Shown here one piece after another: positions 7,461 to 13,967 of a stretch of DNA of 19,770 nt (within the stretch, counting starts at the first letter, position 1; every line of letters begins with the position of its first letter). Made by a program: the position numbers and the translations under genes. The notes below the pieces were generated by a model that was given only the letters and a program-made list of their open reading frames with translations, was not told the origin of the DNA and searched no databases. Origin of the DNA: a bacterium (GTDB taxonomy: Bacteria > Ratteibacteria > UBA8468 > B48-G9 > DTJG01); assembly GCA_026418655.1 (NCBI GenBank), contig JAOAAW010000058.1, positions 1 through 19,770 on the forward strand, read 5' to 3'.

Positions 7461-10400
7461 TTACCAGTTTTTTGTAAGCTTTAAATCAGGATACGGATCC
7501 CTGTATGAAATATAGATTTTACCGACTATAATCTCAGGATTCTCAACAGGCAAAATCTCATTCACATACCAGATATGGTTTCTTTGTTCTATAAAAAATT
7601 TTATCAATGTCAGCGGGAAATCTACCACACCATCTCCCTTTTCACACTTCCAGAATGAGTTTGCAGGACCAACAACTCCTGAAGGATATGTATAAGGAAG
7701 TTCTATCTCCATATATTTCCAGCCATCAAAGTTCACAGAAGACCAGGAATGAATATCATCTGAATTCCATTCATCCTTAGGTCCAATAAATGTCCATACT
7801 TCGCCTTTCGCATCTATAAACTGTGGAATGATTCTTGACCATCCTGAATTTCCTTTTACCCACAATCCAATGAAGCGGGGCTCACCTTTTATTACAATAG
7901 GCTTTTCAGGAATAAGATTGCTGTAGAATGGTGCCAGTTTTCTTTCTTTTTCCTGTCTCTCAAGCTTTATCCTGAGTGCTTTCCCCATTTCAGTATCAAT
8001 AACTCCACTTTTCATTAATCCAGGAAACCTTGGCAGGTCAAAATTATTTTCCTCAAAGCCCTGGTCCCTTTCTGTTTTTAAAGTCCAGGTGTTTTTAGAA
8101 AAGTCTTCAATCAGAATTGATGTTTTATCTGGTTTTTCAGGATAAACAGGTATTCCTGCATTAATTGTTTCTATGTCATCTGGTTGTATTCCTTCAAGCC
8201 ATACAGGTGAGGAATTAATCTTAAAAGACAATATCCTGTTTTGTGTTTTTATTTCTGTAAAATTTCCCATAGAGTCGGTCAGTTTTGCCTTTGCCTCTTT
8301 TTTCAGCATAATGTTGATGGTCCTTTCTCCTTTTATTGTCCACAGGGCAAATACAGGTCCTTTTCCAAATTTTCTATCAAAAAGCAAACAAAAACTGCTG
8401 AAAGAACCTGTTGGATACCATCTTACAAATCTTGCGCCATCAAGAATTTTTGTCATTGTTGCATATGAAACTGCTGCTATTCTTGGATTTCCATCTCCAC
8501 CACCATATGGTGAAACTTCAAACAATCCTGATGCTCCATAGTGACACCTTCCATAAGGACCTGCTGCAGAAAATATCATTGCCACAGAACTACATCTTTC
8601 CATTCCTAAAGCGAAACTTAATAGATGTGCCCTGACATAATAGTCTGCCTGCTGTTGCTGGGTAAGAGATCCCGGACAGCCTGGGTAGTACATATATTCT
8701 GTGCCTATGATGGGTACAGATTCAAGGTTGTATTTTTTTCTTGCATCCTTAAGATAGAGAAGCTGACTCAATTCCACTGCCCTTGGTTGCCGTTCTGGCA
8801 TTCTTTCAAAAAACGGAATATCTATACCAAAAGCATCAAAATAAGGATAACCCTTTTTCATAAACTCAATGTGAAAGGAAGGACTTGTGTTTCCGAATGC
8901 AAGCAAAAGATGAGAAAATTCAGGATATTGTGCCTTTATTTCCTTGAACGCTTTTCCTACAAGTATTGCCTGTTTCCATAGCTTATCAAATTTTTCCTTT
9001 TCTTTTTCGTCTAATTGATATTCAGGTTCCCCATAATATTCAGGTGGAAGTCCAAATGTGTGCTTTGCAGAAATATTTGCTTCCCCGAAAAGAAGAAAAA
9101 CATCCTGGGTCGGAAAATCTGCCAGCTGTTTTTTAAGATACTCAAGGATATTTATTTTTAACTGTTCTTCCCATTTTTCTTCTGGAATCTTTGCCTTTTG
9201 AAGTTCTCCAACAGGATCAAATCCCCTAAGAAAACGCCAGCTTGGTGCAAGCTGGTATTTTTTTGCCAGTTCAGGATCAGTTGATAGAAGCCATCTTGCT
9301 CCGAGTTTTTTTGCTATTTTATATGGAATTTCACGATCTTTTGGATACTGGTAGTTAAAAGGAGTATATCTTCCAGCATTCTTCCCAGCTCCCCAGCTCC
9401 ATAGCCCGAATAAACTATCCTTTACATTAGCAATCCTATCATCTTCAGGAAGATACATTAAGGTCGTCTGCTTCTGTAAAGATGTCTCGCGTCCATTCAT
9501 ACTTATTTCAACGGTATAAAACCCATATTTTTCTAACACAGGGGAAAATTGAACTATCTCTTGTTTTTCCGGATTAATTTTTACACTTTTCTTGTAAGTG
9601 TATAGCCTGCCATAGTAATCCTTCAACTTCAATTCAATAGCAAGATTTTTCGCATTCCTATCCCTGTTTCTCAGAATGACATCAATGACTGGTTTTTCCG
9701 GTGCAACAAAAACATTCCCTGTCTCCCCACACTTCACAGCCATTTCTACATCTGATTTTTCAAGTGTAAGACCAAGGATATATACACTGCTTTTTTTGCC
9801 AACCGGTAAAATGTTGTAACACCAGGGATCAGGATAACCCCTTGTGAAATCAAGTTTCTTTGTAATTTCAATCTCAAGAAATCTGTAATCTTCCTCTTCA
9901 AGATAATTCTGCAATAAACAAATTGGAACAGGTATTTTTACAAGGAAAATGCTCCCTTTTTTTCCATTAATTGTGATATCCTTTACTGGTGTGGCAAGAA
10001 CACTATCTGATTTTCCATCAAAAAAAGGAATGGTTGCCGCCATGTCAGTTGTCGTGTAATTAATAAATCTGAATGATACAACTGGCTGGGTATCTTCTTC
10101 TCTCAAAGCAAAACCAAGGATATAAATGTTTTTGTACCATGCTTTTGGAATTCTCAATACAATCCTTGATGGATTATTCACCATCCCTGAGGCTAAATGA
10201 TAGGTATCACCAAGTCCACCATAGTCAAAGCCTGCCTCCATGGGTCTGCTTTTACCAACATAAAGAATATTTTTCCCTTCACAAGGACTATTAAGAAAAG
10301 GGATATTCTTAAAGTCAATCAGGCCGGATTCCTTTGAGAAATCGCCTGTAAAGTCAATCTTATGATTGAAATAACCCGACAGGTCGCAACATACAAATTT

Positions 10401-11129
10401 ATCAGGTGCGACTTTCGTGGACATAATAAAATTTCTTAAAACTCCTTCCTGTGGAACCTGAAGAATGAGAAAATTGTTTCTTTCAATACTTTTTGTGCAA
10501 ATGTACCGTCCATCAACACTGATGGTTATCTTGCTCATATCCTTTTCCACAGCAATCTTTGTCCATTTTTCTTCTCCAGAAGGAAGCTCTTTGTTTTCTT
10601 CAATCAACTCTTTCAAACCATTCAATGCCCTGATGTCAAAACTTGCTCCCATTATTCCAAGTCCCCATTCCTGCCACTGAGCAAGTTTATCTTCTTTTGT
10701 TTTTTCAAGGCTGGCAAGCCTGTCATTCAATGTTTTTTCGGGTATCCTGACCTTATATTCCATTGTTTCCTTTTCATCAGGAAATATCTTATCTATCCAT
10801 ATCGTATCTGATTTTGCCCATATTGAAATTTTGAAATTGTTGTCCTCTTTATCCTGCGTTTGAGAAAAACTCATGAGAAAAGGTTTTTGCCTGCTTGTTT
10901 TTGTTCCTGTCTTTATTTCAAATGAAAAATAACATTTTTGTGGAAGTTCTTTTGAAGATACAACGACAACATTTTCATTAGCCTTTAAAATAGAATGTTC
11001 AAGGGTACATTTTCCTTTAATGATCCTGAAATCTTTTTCAAAAATCAAAGCTTCTTTTTGCCCAAATGTATTATTCGTAAAGCAGGAAAACAAACCAACA
11101 AGGATAAAAAGTAGACATTTTGTTCTCAT
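7461..11129 (-). CDS. Large secreted multidomain glycosidase-like protein (clan GH-A-type barrel)
   Basis: A 1222-residue exported protein. A signal peptide covers about residues 1-24 (MRTKCLLFILVGLFSC...FGQ); C16 gives an imperfect lipobox, so anchoring is possible but unproven. Residues about 25-250 look like a beta-sandwich/laminin-G-type domain, and 250-460 like a further beta-rich domain. At about 475-560 is an Ig-like strand set (NLAIELKLKDYYGRLYTYKK). The TIM barrel is at about 572-900, with FLLFGEANIS (E683, candidate acid/base on strand 4) and VPIIGTEYMYYPG (E811, candidate nucleophile on strand 7), the GH-A arrangement seen in GH5/GH39-like enzymes. A small beta domain (about 900-985) and a carbohydrate-binding-like jelly roll (about 1000-1222, starting SILIEDFSKNTW) follow. 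The start has a GGGAGA ribosome binding site close to the ATG. It follows a 130-bp gap, the largest within the directon. The glycosidase assignment is probable; substrate and GH family are unknown. Confidence 0.75.
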   Translation of the reverse strand: MRTKCLLFILVGLFSCFTNNTFGQKEALIFEKDFRIIKGKCTLEHSILKANENVVVVSSKELPQKCYFSFEIKTGTKTSRQKPFLMSFSQTQDKEDNNFKISIWAKSDTIWIDKIFPDEKETMEYKVRIPEKTLNDRLASLEKTKEDKLAQWQEWGLGIMGASFDIRALNGLKELIEENKELPSGEEKWTKIAVEKDMSKITISVDGRYICTKSIERNNFLILQVPQEGVLRNFIMSTKVAPDKFVCCDLSGYFNHKIDFTGDFSKESGLIDFKNIPFLNSPCEGKNILYVGKSRPMEAGFDYGGLGDTYHLASGMVNNPSRIVLRIPKAWYKNIYILGFALREEDTQPVVSFRFINYTTTDMAATIPFFDGKSDSVLATPVKDITINGKKGSIFLVKIPVPICLLQNYLEEEDYRFLEIEITKKLDFTRGYPDPWCYNILPVGKKSSVYILGLTLEKSDVEMAVKCGETGNVFVAPEKPVIDVILRNRDRNAKNLAIELKLKDYYGRLYTYKKSVKINPEKQEIVQFSPVLEKYGFYTVEISMNGRETSLQKQTTLMYLPEDDRIANVKDSLFGLWSWGAGKNAGRYTPFNYQYPKDREIPYKIAKKLGARWLLSTDPELAKKYQLAPSWRFLRGFDPVGELQKAKIPEEKWEEQLKINILEYLKKQLADFPTQDVFLLFGEANISAKHTFGLPPEYYGEPEYQLDEKEKEKFDKLWKQAILVGKAFKEIKAQYPEFSHLLLAFGNTSPSFHIEFMKKGYPYFDAFGIDIPFFERMPERQPRAVELSQLLYLKDARKKYNLESVPIIGTEYMYYPGCPGSLTQQQQADYYVRAHLLSFALGMERCSSVAMIFSAAGPYGRCHYGASGLFEVSPYGGGDGNPRIAAVSYATMTKILDGARFVRWYPTGSFSSFCLLFDRKFGKGPVFALWTIKGERTINIMLKKEAKAKLTDSMGNFTEIKTQNRILSFKINSSPVWLEGIQPDDIETINAGIPVYPEKPDKTSILIEDFSKNTWTLKTERDQGFEENNFDLPRFPGLMKSGVIDTEMGKALRIKLERQEKERKLAPFYSNLIPEKPIVIKGEPRFIGLWVKGNSGWSRIIPQFIDAKGEVWTFIGPKDEWNSDDIHSWSSVNFDGWKYMEIELPYTYPSGVVGPANSFWKCEKGDGVVDFPLTLIKFFIEQRNHIWYVNEILPVENPEIIVGKIYISYRDPYPDLKLTKNW

Positions 11130-11259
11130 GATTCTCCCTTTTTCTCACCAAAAAATCTTTTTGACATTCTTTATCCTCATTTCCACTTTTCCTGGTAGTA
11201 GAATTTTTTCTGATGACAAATCTGTTAACAGTCCCACATTGATTTACTCATCACGCCTT
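11130..11259 (-). other. Largest intergenic gap inside the minus-strand directon
   Basis: 130 bp lie between the stop of the threonine-dehydratase-like gene and the ATG of the large glycosidase. It contains no convincing -35/-10 pair, no GC-rich terminator and only a short inverted repeat on the minus strand (CAAAAA-GAT-TTTTTG) close to the ribosome binding site. A new promoter here is possible but cannot be shown by eye. Confidence 0.5.
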
Positions 11260-12258
11260 TCAGCTAAGATTTTTGGCAAGTTCCTTTAATGAGATATTTC
11301 CACCACTGACTATGCAGACAATTTTCTTGCTTTGTATCTTTATTTTCCCTGCCAATATCGCAGATATTGCCACTGCGCCTGCAAATTCTGAAACAATTTT
11401 AAACTCATCAAATAAAAACTGTACTCCATTTTTTATTTCCTCATCACTCACAAGAACAATATCATCCACATACCTTTGAACTATTGAAAATGTCAATTCT
11501 CCTGGTTTTTTGACTGCTATACCCTCTGCAATCGTGTTAATGCGCTCCAGCTCAATAATTCTGCCTTTTTTCCACGACCAGTACATTGAACCAGCACCCT
11601 GTGCCTGAACACCAATGACCTTTATTCCTGGCTTCACATTCTTTACATAAGTAAGAATTCCTGCAACAAGTCCACCTCCACCGATAGGTGCTATAATGCA
11701 GTCAATATCCGGTATTTGCTGGATTATCTCAATTGCAATTGTTCCCTGGCCTGCAATGATATAAGGGTCATCAAAACCATGAATGAAGGTCATCTTCTTT
11801 TCTTTTCCTATTTCCCTTGCATAATAAAAGCTTTCAAGATAGGTCTTTCCCCTGACTTCAACATCCGCAAACCTTTTAAGATGTTGAACCTTACTTTCAG
11901 GAGTATTTTCAGGCACAACCACAAGCGCCTTTATTCCTTCCATATTGCACACATAAGCAACACCAAAACCATGATTTCCTGATGTTGCACAAATCAGACC
12001 ATTTTCTTTTTCTTTTATTGAAAGGGAACTGATTTTATTGATAACTCCCCTGATCTTGAATGCTCCTGTTTTTTGAAGGTTTTCAAGTTTGAGGAAAACT
12101 TTGTTATTGTTACTGACATTAAAATTTTCATGTAGAACCACAGGGGTCATAAAAATTTTGTCCCTGATTGTTTCATATGCCTTCTGGATCTCCTGTAATT
12201 CTGGCTTTTTATCCACCTCAGGTTCTACTCCTGTTGTATTAAAAATTTTTCTCACCAT
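11260..12258 (-). CDS. Threonine dehydratase-like PLP enzyme (serine/threonine ammonia-lyase fold)
   Basis: A 332-residue fold-type II PLP enzyme. The cofactor lysine is K68 in KTGAFKIRG, followed by ATSGNHGFG (residues 91-99) for the substrate carboxylate, the glycine-rich phosphate loop IGGGGLVAG (192-200), IAEGIAVKKPGE (typical of threonine deaminases) and CIVSGGNIS near the C-terminus. There is no ACT regulatory domain, and the length matches the short catabolic (TdcB-like) type, which converts threonine or serine to a 2-oxo acid and ammonia. Relatives include serine racemase and hydroxyaspartate ammonia-lyase, so the substrate is not certain. The first 20 residues are a non-conserved extension. 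The ATG overlaps the pseudopilin stop by 7 bp (ATGGTGA) with no clear ribosome binding site, suggesting coupled translation; a GTG one codon later would give a 4-bp overlap. An amino-acid enzyme inside a glycosidase operon is unexpected. Confidence 0.9.
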   Translation of the reverse strand: MVRKIFNTTGVEPEVDKKPELQEIQKAYETIRDKIFMTPVVLHENFNVSNNNKVFLKLENLQKTGAFKIRGVINKISSLSIKEKENGLICATSGNHGFGVAYVCNMEGIKALVVVPENTPESKVQHLKRFADVEVRGKTYLESFYYAREIGKEKKMTFIHGFDDPYIIAGQGTIAIEIIQQIPDIDCIIAPIGGGGLVAGILTYVKNVKPGIKVIGVQAQGAGSMYWSWKKGRIIELERINTIAEGIAVKKPGELTFSIVQRYVDDIVLVSDEEIKNGVQFLFDEFKIVSEFAGAVAISAILAGKIKIQSKKIVCIVSGGNISLKELAKNLS

Positions 12259-13001
12259 GTTGATATCTGTGGTGAATAGCCACCCTGTGGAATAATAATA
12301 ATATTGATAGCTTTTTTACCCCATGAGATTGTTTCTCCGTGACCATCAACAAAAAACATATTCAAAGAGCCCATTCCTGTAACATCAGACACAGGCCAAA
12401 CATATCTTGGTGGATCAAAATACTGGTATGGATAATGACAATTCCCCCAGAAAGATGACATACTTGACGGTGGATAAAGAAGGGACGATCTTGTCAGGTG
12501 TTCTGCACACGAAAAATATGAATAATAAGCATCTGAAATGAGCGGTATCCGAGATGTATCCTGACCTAACTTATAAAGCTTTGCTGTGCTTGTTGGAAAC
12601 GGCTTTTGAACATTACTGTCCCACATATCAAGAAGAGCAAGGTTTCTGTTGATTCCATAACTGCCAATCCCTCTTTTTTGTCTGCAATAGAAAATTGGTG
12701 TGTTTCTCTGATTAATTGTAGTTTTAGGATCTTTCCCAATATACGGCAGTATCGCCCTCTTCCAAGAATGACCATAAACCTGCGCTGTTGGTTGGCTATC
12801 TGCACCTTCTGGCGGAAAATATCCATGATCAGCTTCGTAAAGTAAACACGCCATACCAAGCTGCCTGAGATTACTCAAGCATACTGCCCTTCTTGCATTG
12901 TCCCTGGCTCTGGAAAGCGCCGGCAGAAGTATCGCTGTCAATATCCCGATAATCGCTATCACAACAAGTAGCTCGACCAGGGTAAAACCTTTATCTTTCA
13001 T
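12252..13001 (-). CDS. Type II secretion-like pseudopilin (prepilin N-terminus, DG motif)
   Basis: A 249-residue protein with a class III prepilin signal: MKDKG followed by FTLVELLVVIAIIGILTAIL, cut by prepilin peptidase after G5, with F6 at +1 and E10 at +5. The hydrophobic alpha-1 helix is followed by LPALSRARDNARRAVCLSNLRQLG and a globular domain rich in Tyr, Ser and Pro, including YEADHGYFPPEG. Near the end is NMFFVDGHGETI with the DG pair at 219-220; the histidine normally ten residues before the Asp (H-X9-DG) is a glycine here. Such proteins are abundant in Planctomycetes, Lentisphaerae and related candidate phyla. A strong AAGGAGG lies nine bases upstream of the ATG. An upstream ATG at 13008 is out of frame and stops after five codons. 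It sits 24 bp after the Fe-S protein. No secretion ATPase, secretin or prepilin peptidase gene is in the window. Confidence 0.92.
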   Translation of the reverse strand: MKDKGFTLVELLVVIAIIGILTAILLPALSRARDNARRAVCLSNLRQLGMACLLYEADHGYFPPEGADSQPTAQVYGHSWKRAILPYIGKDPKTTINQRNTPIFYCRQKRGIGSYGINRNLALLDMWDSNVQKPFPTSTAKLYKLGQDTSRIPLISDAYYSYFSCAEHLTRSSLLYPPSSMSSFWGNCHYPYQYFDPPRYVWPVSDVTGMGSLNMFFVDGHGETISWGKKAINIIIIPQGGYSPQISTW

Positions 13002-13010
13002 CTTTCATCA

Positions 13011-13017
13011 CCTCCTT
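13011..13017 (-). promoter_or_regulatory. Strong Shine-Dalgarno of the pseudopilin gene
   Basis: AAGGAGG on the minus strand, nine bases before the ATG at 13001. A competing ATG at 13008, closer to the site, opens only a five-codon out-of-frame ORF, so the prepilin start is chosen by protein content (KGFTLVEL). Confidence 0.75.
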
Positions 13018-13025
13018 AAAACATC

Positions 13026-13967
13026 TCATAATTTCCAGGGTTTTCTTTTTCTAAAAGGTGAATTAAACCTGTTGTTTATCACTCCCTTTTCTTCAAGGTG
13101 TATCATGCATGCCCTGATACATCCTTTACCACCTTCAATCGCTGGATTGTTTCCAAATGTTCCGCGCCACTTTATAAATTTATATCCACCATTCATCTCC
13201 CTGCTCCAATCAGGATCCTGGTCTCCCAGCCAGAACGGATTTGTCTCTTTTTTGCCACCAGTATAGCCCACAGAACATTTCTGAATATCAAACTTTCCCC
13301 ATTCAAGAGTTCTTCCTGCTACAATTACCTTTTCTGTTTCTCTGGTACTTATAGCACCTGGTGAACATTCCTTTGCACACAGCATACACCTATCGCACAG
13401 TTTTCCCTCAAACAATGGGTCTGGTTCCAAAGGTGCATCTGTAAAAAGAAATGCAAACCTTTGCCTTGGACCAAATTCAGGTGTCAGTACCATCTTGCTA
13501 TATCCTATTTCTCCCATACCACAGATGAATGCTGCTATCCTGAAATTCAGGTACACATCAGGTGCTGGCTTATCAGGTGATACTGGTCTGCTCCAATCTT
13601 TCTTCATTTTTCCAGTTGTCAGATCCTGAGCAATGGCATGAAAAAGATTTGGATAGGGTACACCTTCGTATCCATGGTCTTCAAGAAAACAGCATATCTT
13701 AAAAAGTATTTCTGGAGCATGGACCACATTGACAGAAGCATATCCCATTCCTGAGTATGCACTGAAATATGTTCCTTCTTCTATCCCTCTGAAGTATCCA
13801 CGCAACAGTCTTACTCCTATCCCAACTATTGCCTTTGCTTCAGGGAAAATGTACCTTGGATCCATCTGCTTTGGAGCACCTTCAAATCTATCCATAGAAC
13901 CAATGCCGACTATATCAGCACCTGCTGCCAATGCAAATGCTTTTACCCTTTCTGATGTAAGCATCAT
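13026..13967 (-). CDS. QueG-like [4Fe-4S] protein with incomplete second cluster motif
   Basis: A 313-residue soluble iron-sulfur protein. One full ferredoxin-type motif is present, C191-x2-C194-x2-C197-x3-C201-SP. The second cluster region is atypical: only C231 (QKCSVG) and the pair C283/C287 (GCIRAC) are visible instead of a second Cx2Cx2Cx3CP. The N-terminal part (GADIVGIG, then PEAKAIVGIGVRLL) resembles the epoxyqueuosine-reductase/reductive-dehalogenase-like catalytic fold, and RIAAFICGMGEIGYSKMVLTPEFGPRQR (about 143-170) matches the QueG-type GMG.IG.....T..FG.R signature. True QueG makes queuosine; this is more likely a distant relative of unknown electron-transfer or reductive function. 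Two starts are possible: ATG at 13967 (4-bp ATGA overlap) and ATG at 13964. A GGAGG at 13970-13974 is two bases from the first but five from the second, favouring 13964. It lies between a glycosidase and a pseudopilin. Confidence 0.82.
   Translation of the reverse strand: MMLTSERVKAFALAAGADIVGIGSMDRFEGAPKQMDPRYIFPEAKAIVGIGVRLLRGYFRGIEEGTYFSAYSGMGYASVNVVHAPEILFKICCFLEDHGYEGVPYPNLFHAIAQDLTTGKMKKDWSRPVSPDKPAPDVYLNFRIAAFICGMGEIGYSKMVLTPEFGPRQRFAFLFTDAPLEPDPLFEGKLCDRCMLCAKECSPGAISTRETEKVIVAGRTLEWGKFDIQKCSVGYTGGKKETNPFWLGDQDPDWSREMNGGYKFIKWRGTFGNNPAIEGGKGCIRACMIHLEEKGVINNRFNSPFRKRKPWKL

Noticed and set aside
8173..8981. Several overlapping plus-strand ORFs of 74-122 codons
   Set aside because: All are antisense shadows of the 1222-residue glycosidase gene, with no ribosome binding site or domain.
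11140..11190. A possible 13-codon leader peptide (MEMRIKNVKKIFW) before the large glycosidase
   Set aside because: An AGGAAAA precedes its possible start, but so short an ORF is expected by chance in AT-rich sequence and there is no attenuator-like structure around it.
11130..11259. Internal promoter for the glycosidase part of the directon
   Set aside because: The best -10-like box (GATAAA) has only a poor -35 partner, so a promoter cannot be claimed from sequence.
12566..12859. Minus-strand 97-codon ORF in another frame
   Set aside because: It is nested in the pseudopilin gene out of frame; the pseudopilin frame has the prepilin signal and the DG motif.
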